Positions 24,131 through 35,804 of a DNA stretch of 64,000 bases are shown here, piece by piece. The position numbers and the translations under genes are program-made. The stretch is from NCBI GenBank assembly GCA_003508835.1, contig PUFA01000003.1:12997501-13061500 (forward strand), given 5' to 3'. How positions within the stretch are numbered: position 1 is the first letter of the stretch; every line of letters starts with the position of its first letter. This DNA comes from Eonycteris spelaea. Its lineage: Eukaryota; Chordata; Mammalia; Chiroptera; Pteropodidae. Under the pieces are notes generated by a model. It saw only the letters and a program-made list of their open reading frames with translations, had not been told where the DNA came from and ran no database searches.

Positions 24131-24439
24131 ATGTAATCTCACAGAAACTTGTTTGCCTTGTGTCTTTTCACTCATAGAAACTGATACCACATGATGCTTA
24201 ATTTCACAAGTTGAACACCTAAAGGTCCCCTTGATTCCTTTTTACAGACCACCTAACTGCAATTACTGAATTTTCTGACTTTAAAATGTTTTTCCAACCT
24301 GACCATTCATCTCCATTTCTAGTGGAATTAGTTTTGCTTGAGCTTCCACAATTGTGTTCCGGGACTACTTCTTAACCAGATTTTATGTTTTAACTCGTGT
24401 TCCCTTTTAATCCATCCCTACAACCAGCAGAGAGTAGAT
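23751..24439. other. Unique non-coding sequence
   Basis: Nothing recognised apart from the CA repeat listed separately. Confidence 0.4.
24094..24128. repeat. (CA)n microsatellite
   Basis: Pure CA run of about 17 units. Confidence 0.97.
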
Positions 24440-25022
24440 AATTTAAACCACAGTCTTATGCTGAATATCTTTTAACTGTCCTCAAAATCAAGTACAAACT
24501 CACAAATATGAGTTATACGATACCATCTAGCCTCTCCTATCTTTTCTCATACCATGTCCTGCTCGCATACTCTGCTCTAGCTCCTCCTGGAAGTCAGTCA
24601 TTGTATAACCCTTTTAAAATTACCAACTTCTTTTCTGCCTCTGGGTTTTAACTATTGCTTCTCTCTAGACTCTGCCATAGATCTTTGCATGACTGTCTCT
24701 TTTATATCCGAGGCTTCACTTCAATGTCAACTACTTAGAGAGGCTTTTTTCTCAGCTCACCACTCCCAATCTAAGATAGCTCTCACTACTGCAATGTTAT
24801 TTCTTTATTTCCTATCACAGAGCTTTGTTTTTCCTTTATGGTACTTTGTGCAAATTACTTCCTTTTACTTTATATGCTTATTTACTGTATGACTCCATCT
24901 CTACACAATGTTAGCTCTAAAGTAGCAAAGGCCATAGTGTCATGTAGACCACTGTCTCCTGGTCCATGTTTGACATATGAAAGGTGCTCAGTAAATGTGG
25001 GCTGAATCAATAAGTAAATGTT
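24440..25022 (+). mobile_element. L2 LINE 3' region, long copy
   Basis: One of the best L2 copies here. In order: 'gtcctcaaaatcaagtacaa' (ORF end), 'accatctagcctctcctat', 'agatctttgcatgactg', 'cacttcaatgtcaact', 'tagagaggcttttttct', 'gtagaccactgtctcctgg', and the 3' terminus 'ggtgctcagtaaatgtgggc'. Stops break the ORF2 remnant. L2 is long inactive in placentals. Confidence 0.9.
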
Positions 25023-26224
25023 ATGTGCTCCCAGGAGTCTATTTCATCATTACATTCAAAAATTGTAATTATTGGATAAATACATTAGATGCCATATTTT
25101 AAAGTTTCTCTTAAATAGGAGAAAATGAAGAACATAATAAATTTGCATTTATCAGCAGTGCATTCAAAGAAGTAGAGAAAGTCTGGGCAGATGGATGAGT
25201 ATATAAGTCTAGAACATCATAGGTGATGTTTTTTATTGTATAAATATAGTTTTTCAATAATAGAACCACAAATTTACTATCATGGAAATTACCATTTAAA
25301 CCTTAGGCCTTCAAGTGAGAGATATGGAGGAGAATATGGGTATCCCATTGTAACCTGTCCCTATATCTCATATTATCATTGTCAGTCATTCATTCCTGCA
25401 CTTCTTGCTCAACCATTAAAAACAAAGAAAAAAACACTCAAAAAAATGAAAACAGGATGAAAGAGAATTTTTAATAATAAAATCAAATGCTTGTTATTCT
25501 TTAGAGATTCCATTTTGAGAAATAAATAACCCAACTTGAAGAATTTGGCTAGAAAAGAGAAAAATAAGAGGAAAAACGGGTCTTTGGTGGCATATAAAAG
25601 CTGCGTGTCATAGTTTCACCTCATACCAAAGACAAGAAAGCAAATAATCAAGAATAAGTTATAGAAATAAAATAGATGTGTGCTCAACTTGTATAAATGT
25701 CAGGTTTGTTTGATGGCACTGTCCATTAAGAAATAGATATTGGAAATTTGAACTACCATATAATAAATTCCATGGAATAGCTCTATTTTTATATAAAAAT
25801 TTGAACCAGCTAGTTTTATTCAGAAGTTGAACTTTTCTGTAGCTAATTTAAAAGAATCACTGATCTCAATGAATTGCTAAAGCGTTGGTACAGCTATTGT
25901 TAAAATGGGTAAAATGTCTTCAAACTACAGAACTTGCTGTTTGAGCCTAATTCTAAGCTCTTTTAAAAATGTTCTTTCTTCCCTTGAAGTTTAAAATTGA
26001 ATGGAAGTGGGTGGAGAAAGACATGCCAGAAAATAAGATTCTGATTTTGCAAATTTCTTTAAGAATTGTGATTTGGTTCTTTAAAAAATCAGCACAAACG
26101 AGGTAATTCTCTTTAAAATAAAAGTTATATGGCTGCAATTTGCATTCCATTAATCTGGTCTTTAAAAGTTCCTTCCCCCACCCCTTTCCAAACTGTCATA
26201 TCACACTATCGTGTTAGAAAAATG
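25023..26224. other. Unique non-coding sequence
   Basis: About 1.2 kb, AT-rich, no gene or recognised repeat. Confidence 0.4.
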
Positions 26225-26385
26225 TTATTTCTTGCTAAGTATTGCAGAACTTTAGAATTAGACGGAAAATTAGAGCTACTCAGGTCAAATACTTTCATTT
26301 TCCAAAGGTGAATCTAGAGGCCAGAGAGTTTACATGGACCTCAAGAACTTAGCTCACAAAATGGCTGTGTCAGTTCTAATCAGGG
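26225..26385 (-). mobile_element. Probable MIR-type SINE, antisense
   Basis: 'cattttccaaaggtgaatct', 'aggccagagagttt', then 'cacaaaatggctgtgtcag' fit the antisense MIR order (cattttacagatgaggaaactgaggcccagagaggtt). The core is weak. Confidence 0.5.
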
Positions 26386-27029
26386 ATTATATCTCAAAGT
26401 GACCTCAGGGGCCATAAATGCATCATTAGTGAGTCCAGCGTGAAAGGTATGAGATAATAAGGAGTGTCAAAGCCAAGAGAAAGTACATGCCTGTATGTAC
26501 GGGTTGACCCGTTAACAAATATATTATATGTGTAAAACGTTAGGTATCCAACTTTAAGACCTGTGATCATGACGTACCGTATTGACTTTATTTTAGTTCC
26601 TTTGGTATTTATGCTGAGCAATAATCAGAAAATGTTCTGAACTAAACCATTGTCAAATTATTTATATTTCCTTTAAAGGCATCATATTTGTTTCAGAAAA
26701 AATATAGATTGATAACTTGGGCTAAAATAAGAAGTTTAATGACATTAGTGAAAAGAAATTTTCCTTTGGTTTGGAAACTTATTTTTTCTAGCAAGGTTTT
26801 CTTTTTCTTTTTATTATATACTTTATTATTTACAGGTAAATGATAATTGAAATTGAGTTAGTTGTATATGTTACTCAATAGCAGTACATTTTTTAGAATT
26901 TGAAACTATCCCCAAATCTAAGTGTTTTTCTTTTCTACTCTAAGACTTCCTTGCCTATCATTTCAGGCTATCTATCACTACGGCTCTATCTAAGAAGACA
27001 ATTTTTATTGCTTCCCATTAACTGAACTC
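26386..27029. other. Unique sequence with two short inverted repeats
   Basis: Between 26485 and 26512 lie 'tacat...atgta' and the perfect 14-bp palindrome 'acgggttgacccgt' (one mismatch-free arm of six on each side of TG). CpGs are more common here than in the flanks. No gene. Confidence 0.45.
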
Positions 27030-27394
27030 TGTTTCACTCTGATCAATTTCTTTATTGCAGCACACTCCCATAGGATTATTATCAATCCTGAGCCAATCTT
27101 TGTACCATTCCAGCAACTTAGAGAACTATCTTGGCTATCACCTCAAAGCCTACTTCTTTAGAAGGCTCATCCCTTCACCCATTTCTTGTGAAACCTGTGC
27201 TGCTCTCTGGGTGACTGCGTCCCTTGCTAGCTTCTCCAGAATGGCCCATCTATACCACAGTATTTATCACTTCTATGGGCTTTTTTGTTACTGTTTTTAA
27301 AGAATTCTTGAAGACAGGAAATGTACCTTCTATTCTCTGTGTATTTTTCATTTCACCTAGTCTACTTTTAGGCACTTGGCCAAAGTTCAATAGA
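27030..27394 (+). mobile_element. L2 LINE 3' fragment
   Basis: 'ttgtaccattccagcaactt', 'cacctcaaagcctacttct', 'agaaggctcatcccttcacc', 'gtatttatcacttctatgg', 'ttgaagacaggaaatgtacc' and 'ttttaggcacttggcc' are collinear with the L2 3' region (gaaggcttccctgacc, gcagggactgtgtct, taggcacttggcacatagtagg). Confidence 0.8.
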
Positions 27395-27417
27395 GAAAAC
27401 AAATCAATTTTTAAACC

Positions 27418-27438
27418 AAAAAAAAAAAAAAAAAAAAA
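27418..27438. repeat. Poly(A) run
   Basis: About 20 A directly after the L2 end. L2 does not end in poly(A), so it may be the tail of a lost short insertion or simple expansion. Confidence 0.9.
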
Positions 27439-27489
27439 GCTAGGGCTCAAACAGATTCAGAAGAGAAACACACAGTCGCATTCTTTTTA

Positions 27490-27615
27490 TAGCTTGAAAC
27501 ACAGTGAAGTTCTGGTGGGCAAGCTAACTTGCTCAAGCTGATGCTGCGAGTGCACACTTGGGATTAGAATCTAGTCTCCTGAGTACTAAGTCAACATTTA
27601 TTTCACTCTCTACTA
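27490..27615 (-). mobile_element. MIR SINE, antisense
   Basis: 'gtgggcaagctaacttgctc' (aggttaagtaacttgccc), 'cacacttgggattagaatc' (gccgggattcgaacc) and 'tctcctgagtactaagtc' give the antisense MIR order. Confidence 0.75.
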
Positions 27616-27829
27616 CCTCACTCACAATACCCAGAGATCATTAAGAACAGAAGAAAGAGTAACGTGCCTTAAAGACTTGATGCACATTCTTGTCTGTATG
27701 CAAGACAACTGGACTAGGCATCCAGAATGTCAGCTCTTAGCCCCTTCAAAACAATACCACCTGAAATAAAGCAACAGGCAGCAGGGAAAGCTGTCAAGTC
27801 CCAATTTGTAGTTTCTAGTAAAGATCACA
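27616..27829. other. Unique non-coding sequence
   Basis: No feature recognised. Confidence 0.4.
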
Positions 27830-28330
27830 GCAAAAAATAGACTCCAGATTCAACTTGTCTTTATTTCAACTCCTCAAGGGCTCAGCACTTGCTAACTGCT
27901 GGAATTCTACACAAGCATGTGGACCAGCTTTAGGCTTGCTTCTCCTCCTGCCTGGTTACCCAATTAGTTCCTTGTTAACCACACACCTGCAGTGTCTTTC
28001 CCCTCAGGCTCTGCTCCTCTCTGTGTAGCTTTTAACCCCTTCTGTACATATTGTTTAAAACACCATTAAGGTGCCCCACGGATGCCTGACAGAATCATTG
28101 GTGCCCCCTTGGTTGCCAAAGTAATTAGCTTACAGGGACATCTCATCTAATATAACTGCAAAATCAGGAATAGATCAAACTCCCCTGCCTGTGAAAGCTG
28201 CTGGGGCACTGGGAATGCAACGTTATTCGTCCAGGTAATCAGGTAACACAGCAACACAGAGAATGTCGGAAGCAAGTTATCCAGAGATTTCAGTCAAAGG
28301 AAACACAGGAAAACCCTATTCTTACCAAAT
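27830..28330. promoter_or_regulatory. Repeat-free, GC-richer block, candidate regulatory element
   Basis: Roughly 500 bp with mixed composition and no repeats. Contains 'aacaccattaagg', 'aaagtaattagctta' and 'tccaggtaatcaggtaaca'. It resembles a conserved block more than spacer. No open frame or splice pair. Confidence 0.33.
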
Positions 28331-30659
28331 CTGAAACCCAGAAAGAAAATCCCCTAGGAAGCCAAAAGGAGATGATGAGTCAAGGGAAAACATCTTGGTG
28401 TGAGGCTGATGATTTTTCACAGCTTCTCATGCCTTAGCGAACTCCAAGCTTGAAAAGGAAAGCATGCTTTCCAAGTAGGACTTGGAAACTGTGCTCTGGG
28501 GAAGTGAAGGAAAGTGAGGGTAGGGAGGATAGGCACCTCAAAAAAGGCCAACTAGTCATCAAATCATGTATCTGCTTATGCGAAGAACCTGACTTAAAAT
28601 GGGAATTAACTAGCAGTAGCCCTCTTTTTGCACATCTTCCAAAAGAATAAAATGACATTAGGTAAACTTCCTTAGTGACACATTCCTTGATCTGAAAATC
28701 TTTACTTCCAAGAAATCATCTTTCCATTTTCATTACTAAAGAAGAAAAACAGTGGTTCAAACTATAAAGTACCAATCGGTTTAAAAAACATTCTAGCCTA
28801 CTGAAGACCAAGAAATTGTAGGAAGAAACCAGGTTATTTTAAATAAGAAAATGTTGCAATATTAAGTTCAAAGTCATACAGCAATTATAATTGGAATAGA
28901 AAAGAGAAAAGATAGAAAACAAATGCAAAAGTCTCATCGGTTTTCAAAAAGGAGATAAAGATAAACTGGAAATTATAGCTCAAGGGCTTGACATTGATAA
29001 ATGCTAAATTTGTCTAATTAATTATTAAATAATTGTCCACATTCAAATATTAAAGTGGTAAGTGGAAACGGTGTGTTTTCCTCCCAAAATAACTCATGCT
29101 AGACTTCTCTTTTTTTTTATTCTGTTGCAAGACTGGAAAATAAGAAATTTCAGTAACAACATTGATGCAATTTTTCTTTTTTTAAGAAGATGGGAGAAAA
29201 TCATATTGAACATTTTAATAAAATCAGGGCTGATTGAACTTTGCTTCTTAAAGGAGAAATGTTAATCTAGAGAAAGATTTTAGAGCTGCATTGCTTTAAT
29301 CCACACATAGGCATCAAATACTTGCTACACAGAATTCGAGAAATTTAAAAAATAGCAGTGAGTAAGATAATGATTGACAAGGACAGACATTCCCTTGCCT
29401 TCATGGAGATTACATAAATTTGAGTTATTTTATTAAAAAGTGGAGGAGAAACAGAAAATTATGATTAAATCCTTAGATTTTGCAAACTCATAAGGATAAC
29501 TAAATTATCACAGCAGAGACTTCAGATTTAAAAGGTTAGGCTAGAATGATTCATGTACCTGAGAGCAAAATAGTTAATAGAGATAAATAAAAATTTGAAA
29601 ATCTATTTAAAAACAAACTCAGAGGATATCTCTTGAGGTTTTGAAGTTTTGTATGACTCCAAGATTAAAGGCGGTTAGAATATATTTAATTTTCAAAATA
29701 GTTAATCAAATCCTAAATTGTATAGATAAAGGTAAACTTCAGTGTCTAATAAATCTAAGAAATTAACCACTTTAGTTAGATCAATTTGGAAGTTTTTGTT
29801 TTGTTTCGGGCATCACACATTAGACACAATTTAGGGGCAGTAAATCATATCAGTGAAATGTTTTGAAATCCTGTTACATGAGAACCTAATAATTGGGAAC
29901 ATTTAGGTAAGAAAACGAAAAAGGGTGAAATGTGTTCACTAAGAGTAATGCAATTGTTTAAATAACTTTAGGAGAAAATGAGGATTAAATGATGGAAATT
30001 ACAATGAAACAAATGTCAGTGCTAGTAAGGAGAAGCATACAAATTTACTAACCACAGGAAATAAGAAGATAAGGCTGATGTTTAATACGGTAGAGTCTAA
30101 AAAATGACCAAGTACACTCTGAATGGCAGGCTGTTGAGGATATGTTAGAAAGGACTTCTCAATTAGGAAGGATTTTGACCTAAGTGATATCTAAGATCCC
30201 TTCTAATTTTCTAAATCTAAATCTATCAGACTATGTAATAGAAGTATTTTCTTCTTCACATTTGACTTCAGATGAATCCTTCCTCCTGAATTACTATTCT
30301 ATAACCACAAGAGATGAATAGTTATTAAGTAGGAATGGTTTCTCCAATTGCTCTTGTCTTGGTCTATGGATGTTACCATCTTAGACTTTGAATCCAGTAA
30401 GTGAGCCTAACATCTCAATCAGGTCATATTTTATCTTGTTTATTATACTTTTAATATTTTCGAACAAAATATTAACCTATTCTTCCTATGATGAATTCTG
30501 ATGCCATTTTTGTCTCCATTTTTTTTTCCTCCTAAAAACAATTCAAATCATTTCATTCTAGTCACATTTTAGATTTTTGATCAACTAAGCTTACAGTTTC
30601 TTTTAATCTTTTTATGTTATATTTAGGATAATTTCAAAAATGTCATGAATAATGGCATA
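28331..30659. other. Unique non-coding sequence
   Basis: About 2.3 kb. A 9-bp inverted repeat ('tttccaagt' / 'acttggaaa') lies at 28468-28488. Overlapping 66-74 codon frames on both strands at 28434-28658 have no recognised homology. 'ctaagatcccttctaattttct' near 30191 resembles tails found in some MIR copies but is too short to call. Confidence 0.4.
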
Positions 30660-31120
30660 TTAGGATAGTTCTAAGGATGTCACGACACTAATTCTCAGCT
30701 TTGCTGGTGTCCAAATTCCAGAGATTCTCTACAGTGGCTACTCCAGAGACCGACTTCCTGTCTTTGGCTGCAGAACAGTATAGGCTGTCTCCTGACTGTG
30801 TTGAGTGGATGGATTCTTTCAGCCTCCCTCCACCCCACCTTTAGAAGTACTCTTTCTTTTCAATCCCTGTATTCCTCCATACCTTTGAAGGACAAATATA
30901 CTTGCTTTTTCTTAAATTATTCCTTCAGTAGAATTGCAAGGTTCCCCCCTGGTCCATTTGTTTCTCGTTTTCCAACATTTTGTCGGCATCATTTGTCTGG
31001 AGTCATTTTCTACCTTGCTCATGTCTGTCCTCATGGATTTATACCTTTATTTTATTGTGGTATGGTTTTAGAAGGAGACAGAAGTAAACATTTGATCTGA
31101 CAGGCTAAATCAGAAGTCTC
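30660..31120. other. GC-richer segment, possible unidentified old repeat
   Basis: Composition rises here, and 'gtatggttttagaaggagac' followed by 'agaagtaaacatttgatctg' looks like interspersed repeat sequence I have seen in old L1 or LTR contexts. I cannot name it. The 100-codon frame at 30798-31100 shows no domain. Confidence 0.3.
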
Positions 31121-31539
31121 TCTCCCTTTTTAAAATCTTGAATGCTTTTGAATTTTTTGGTTATTGTTCATTTAATCATTTATTGTCTCTTATTTTATTA
31201 AAAAATAGTATTAAAATCAAGAAAATGTAAGGCAAATGAATCCAAATTCGAATAGTGTATGTCTCTGTTCAGGGAAAATTATATATGGTAATAGCCCTTT
31301 TTTTCTATTTTCAAATATTTTCTAGATATTACAACTATACCATTTTCATAATAAGGAATTAATTCAAATCACCAAAATAATTTTACCTCATCTTTTTAAA
31401 AGAATTTAAAGAAAATACTCGACCCAACAAAATGAATGCCTTTGTTTTTATATTAAAAACATTCAGAGTATACTTTTAAATTAAAAGCATTGAGAAAAAT
31501 AATGGCAAAAAAAACTACATGTCATGGAGTGAAAATTTA
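31121..31539. other. Unique AT-rich sequence
   Basis: No feature recognised. Confidence 0.4.
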
Positions 31540-32035
31540 TTGGGAATGAGGTGCTGTTGGGGTTCAGAATGAGGCAGTCTAAGATGTGTGCTTCTTTGGT
31601 AAATGGATTGCTTTAAACTAAAGGCAATTTTAGCCCAGGCTCAAAAGAAACTTTTGCCTTCCACCTCCATATAACTACCTACAAGAATTTGAATTAGGGG
31701 CCTTGCCTAAAATAAGAGATTATCAGAGATAATATCTTTTTGACCCATCTATAGGGCAGAGAACTTCTATTTACTAAACACCTGTTCTTAATATCCTATG
31801 ATAACCTTTTGAAGCCCCCAAGGTGTATTGCCTCATCCCTAGCTCAGGATGTCCTAGGTATCTCAATCACCCTTTCTCCTTTGAACCTCCCTTTCATACA
31901 TGTGAGGTTCCCAGACACATGTATGTATTGGATGTGGCTATTTTTCTTGCTCATCTGTCTCATGTCTATTTGATTATTAGACCAGCCAAAAAGACCTTAA
32001 TGATAGAGGAAAGTTCATTCTTCCAGGACAATGCT
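31540..32035 (+). mobile_element. Ancient LTR, copy A
   Basis: Its last 130 bases ('gtgaggttcccaga', 'tatttttcttgctcatctgt', 'ctcatgtctatttgattatt', 'agaccagccaaaaagacc') align with the end of the element at 48640-49195 ('gggaggatccggta', 'ttttctcctgtttacccatc', 'ttagtccagccaaaagaacc'). Both resemble the U5 end of old endogenous retrovirus LTRs (ctcctgttaatctgtctcatgtc). No internal viral sequence is attached, so this is a solo LTR remnant. Family not named. Confidence 0.6.
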
Positions 32036-32099
32036 TTAAAAATACAAATCAGAGTGGTTGAAATTTAGGCTTGAGTATTGCAAAAATCCTCTTATTTCT
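32036..32099. other. Short unique spacer
   Basis: No feature recognised. Confidence 0.3.
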
Positions 32100-32510
32100 T
32101 TAAAGGGTATTTGTTTTGAACTTTAGATTAAGACACTGCCTGCGAGATCATAGAAATGTGAAGTTAAAGCCTGACAAGCTCTGCTCAAATGATTTGGACA
32201 TCAAAGAGTTAATATTCACATTTTAACTTCCAGATTTTGGTAGAAGGGTCTCCCTGGAGGGATTGTGAGCAGCAAGCTCCACACTTGCTTAAATGTTCTC
32301 CATAATAATCCTTAGCTTTGTCCTCCTTGGGGGCTGGAGGCTGTGGGAGGATTATTGTTAGCATTGTTATTTAAAAACAGAATAAACAAATAACAAGAAA
32401 TTCACTAAAGGGGATGTACTGCCTTGAGCTTTGAGATAGGGGGATTCTAATGGGATTTTCAAATTTATATTGCTAGTTTTGCTAACAAACTGATGTGGAT
32501 TAAAAAAAAA
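32100..32510. promoter_or_regulatory. Repeat-free block, candidate enhancer-like element
   Basis: Mixed-composition DNA with 'gacatcaaagagtta' (TCF/LEF-type ATCAAAG), 'ccataataatcctta', 'gattattgttagcattgtta' (SOX-type ATTGTT twice). Ends at an A run (32500-32511). Motifs are short and function is inferred. Confidence 0.33.
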
Positions 32511-33027
32511 AAATGTTGCTGAATGGTGTTCTCTAAAGCAGCTCCTCTACCCAACCACACCCGCCAAAAGCGAGTAGCTCAACCCATGGAATACATTTTT
32601 TGTGTCATTTTAACCACTTTTGCCAGTTCAAGTTCATTTCATCATATTTGATCCCAATTATTTTATTCTATTTTATCTCATGACAGGCCATTCAGATTTT
32701 CTGGAGCCTAGGTTATTAACTCTTTGGATTACATTTTTAATATATACTAGCAATAGTTAATATATTTAAATTGATGACAAATTTCTACAACTAACTTGAT
32801 CTCCTGTTATGTAGGTACAGTTATGTGTTATACAGCCTTAAACTTTCCCTCCTCCTGACTTCCTCAGATATGACTAATATTTCATGAAGCAGTTTAAAAA
32901 TAAAAATAAAAACTATAATTTTACTATTTCCAAAAATCCAATATGACTATATTAGTGTAATCGTATTGGCCCTTTTTCTCACCAGTAGACATGTTATTAT
33001 TGCTGTTGCTTTATAAATTTGTGCTCA

Positions 33028-33028
<1 letters not shown>
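32511..33028. other. Unique non-coding sequence
   Basis: No feature recognised. Confidence 0.4.
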
Positions 33029-33065
<37 letters not shown>

Positions 33066-33076
33066 CACACACACAC
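33029..33076. repeat. (CA)n microsatellite
   Basis: About 23 CA units with one interruption, directly beside the LTR-like block. Confidence 0.97.
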
Positions 33077-33079
33077 GGG

Positions 33080-33690
33080 ACAGAGAGTCAGAGAGACGGA
33101 GACAAATGACAAATAAAGAGACAGGCAGAGAGAGATAAAGACCTAAAAAATATATATTGTGAAATAAGCAAAGACAAATTAAATGAGTAAAGCAAGGGTT
33201 TATTCATTCAGAGCTTGCTACGGGAAGGTAATAACCACCATCACTTGTGGTTTGGCAGAGACTCAACTTCAGGCAGAGGAGTGGGAAAGCTTTAGGAAAG
33301 ATTTCAGGTATGTCCCGATTGAAGGCTGATGGCATAAGGAAGCTATAAATGGGCTAACTAGAAGCCAGGTATCCTATGCAATTGATTAAGAATGTATTTT
33401 TGGCTCTCTCATGTTAGTAAGTTGGAAGAACAAAAATTAGGAAAAATATTGATTATTAATCAAATCCTGGCTATTTGGGGCCAAATATTACAGAAGTTAT
33501 TGCTTGGTTTCCTGGATTGTTACCAAAGATAGCAGTCTGAATTCCTACAATTCTAATGGCTGGCTTTTGGCTTGGTTACTGTAGATAAGGGGTTGGTTTC
33601 TTGGACAGGTTGCTGCAAGTTGTAGATCAGAGTTTTATTTTAATATATAATCTGGTCATTGTTTATCTAGCTATACAATTTCTCACTTAA
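33080..33690 (-). mobile_element. Solo LTR candidate, endogenous retrovirus class I-like, minus strand
   Basis: On the minus strand: a TATA-like 'cccatttatagctt' (plus 33341-33352), then after about 140 bp 'gaatgaataaaccctt', an AATAAA signal (complement 33199-33204) followed by 'gctttactcatttaattt'. That arrangement is typical of gammaretrovirus-like LTRs. Upstream sequence repeatedly carries 'ccaagaaacc'/'ccaagccaaaagcc' blocks. No gag, pol or env sequence is present and no second LTR was found nearby. Confidence 0.6.
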
Positions 33691-33694
33691 AAAT

Positions 33695-33905
33695 TGTTTT
33701 AATTTTATTTTATTATTGGTTTCAAATATACAGTACATTAGTTAGTCATCTATATAGTTCATAAAATGATCCCCCCATTGCTCCCTCCTTCCACCTGGCC
33801 ATTTCATTAATGCTAACTGCATTCCCTATGTCATGCTCCCCATTCCCATGACCATCTATCAACTACTAATTTGTACTTCTTTAACCCTTCACCTCTTTTA
33901 AAATA
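33695..33905 (-). mobile_element. L1 3' UTR fragment, laurasiatherian-type
   Basis: 'tatatagttcataaaatgat' + 'cccccc' + 'ccacctggccatttc' + 'cattccctatgtcatgct' + 'catgaccatc' match in order the antisense 3' UTR of L1s in laurasiatherians (cacaaagtgatccccc, cccacctggc, actatattccctatgctgtac). Confidence 0.7.
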
Positions 33906-34339
33906 CTTATAATGCACATGGAACATTTACATAAATTGATTTCATCTGAGATGACCATAAAACTCTTAATAATTTCTAATTGTTATTAGACAGACCTCAT
34001 CACGTGATCAAATGTAGTATATTAGAAATTAAGGTAAAAATCAGAATAAAAATAGAGAAGAAAGAGGAAGAATGAGGAAAAGAAAAAGGAGAAGAAAGTT
34101 GGGAGAGGTGAGAAAATTGAGGAAAGAAGAAGAGACTAGCATTCACGGTCTACACCTAGAACCATAAAAACTCCATACATTAGGGAGGTAATTAAAACAC
34201 TTCTAAACAGGACAAAATCAAAAGGGAAATTTCAGTTATTTATATAGAATATAAGTGCCACGTACCAAAATCCATGGAATCCAGATAAAGTAGTACTTGC
34301 AGGGAAGCTCATGGCTTTCAATGCGTATATTTAATAAGA
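33906..34339. other. Unique, purine-rich non-coding sequence
   Basis: 34030-34140 is GA-rich but not a clean repeat. No gene. Confidence 0.4.
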
Positions 34340-35190
34340 CTTCAATGGAAATTTGTGCATGCAATTTTTTCCAACCTTATTTAAATATTTTCCAATGTAT
34401 AGACATGTTTTAAGAATAGTACAAAGAAGTATTGAATAATGTTTATCCGGATTCATCATTTTCCACATTTATTCTATTATCTTTCTTTTTATGTGTATTA
34501 ATTTGCTTTTCCTATAACATTTCAGAGAAATTTGGGTATATTATTCCATTTAACCCTAAATTCTTCAGAGAATATTTCCTACAAACAAGGAAAAAACTAC
34601 AGTGCAGTTAATAAATTAAGGAATTTAAATACCGACAGCAACTATTAGCTAATCTACAGCACATATTCAAATTCCCCCCAAAGTCCCAATAATATTCTTT
34701 ATGCTTTATTCATTGCTCACTAGGACTTTTAATCTTGAAGAGTTTGCCACCCCTTTTTTTATGAAATAGTGCGAAAAATACAAATAACCTATTTAGTTTG
34801 TGGAATGTCTCTTACTTAAGTTTCTTCATAATCAGACTCAGGTTATTTATTCTTGGCAAGAATATACAACATAAGCGATGCTGTGTTTTCTCAGATGATC
34901 GCTCCAGAATGTTGGTTTGTCACATTATTAGTGACACAAACACTGATCATTTGGTTAAGGTGTGTCTGCCAATTTCCTTTTAAGTTAATGCTTTTCTTTT
35001 TGAATAAGTGCTTCTATGAGGAGATACTTCGAGTCTAAATATTCTATTTCTCATCAAATGTTTGCATTTGTTGACAATTTTTATCTAAATCCTTATGTCT
35101 ATGATAATTACTAAGTGGTGATTTTCTAACACCTCTCCACTAGCTGTACTTTCCTGTGTTTGAGATTTGTTGATATCATGAGTGAAATGT
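34340..35190 (+). mobile_element. Ancient L1M-type fragment, second copy
   Basis: Landmarks: 'agaatagtacaaagaagtat', 'aaattcttcagagaatattt', 'gcaactattagctaatctac', 'tcaggttatttattcttggc', 'gatgctgtgttttctcaga', 'ttggttaaggtgtgtctgcc', 'tgaggagatacttcgagtc'. It shares family with the block nested at 7330-7830, but covers a larger part. It is non-coding and broken. Confidence 0.65.
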
Positions 35191-35804
35191 GAAAACTGGT
35201 ATTCTATTTCATAATCTGTGTTTGCTAGTGAGATTACAAGTTTATTTCATATTTATTTTGTTATGTTCATTTATGTCTTTATTTCTTCTTTCGGTATTAT
35301 TTTACTGATTTTTTTTAAGCACATTTACTTTGACATAAAATTGTCCTTAAAATTGTCCTTTCCTGCCAATCATATATGTGCTACAAATATTTACAAAAGA
35401 CCCTAAGCTCTACTTCACCAGCTTAGAAAATTTTCTAACCCTCTTTTCCAAAATTATCAGGAAGATAGCCAGTCTCCAACTCTCCCATCTGACATCCAGG
35501 CCCCTGGCATCTTATTTATTGTTGGCAACCTGATGTTGGGTGCAGACAGATGCCTCTGTAGGATGTCACCTGGCTGCTAATTTCTGTTACACTTCCAAAC
35601 ACTGTAACTCAAATTAGCTTCAACTCTCTGTTCTGTAGCCTAAGGACAAGTCCTGTTTTGAGGCCCATATTCTCTTCAGGTGCAATAGCTTCAGGTTCTG
35701 TTTGTCTTGGAAGGAAATTTTGACAAGTAGAAGATATATTTGGAAGAATACAGATTGTGGAGACTTTTACATTCCAGCCCAAACTGTGGGTACTTAATCT
35801 ACAA
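35191..35804. other. Unique non-coding sequence; 35430-35740 of mixed composition
   Basis: No repeat named. The second half is GC-richer and could be a conserved block or an old repeat. Confidence 0.35.

Noticed and set aside
30798..31100. 100-codon plus-strand frame
   Set aside because: No domain; may lie in an old repeat.
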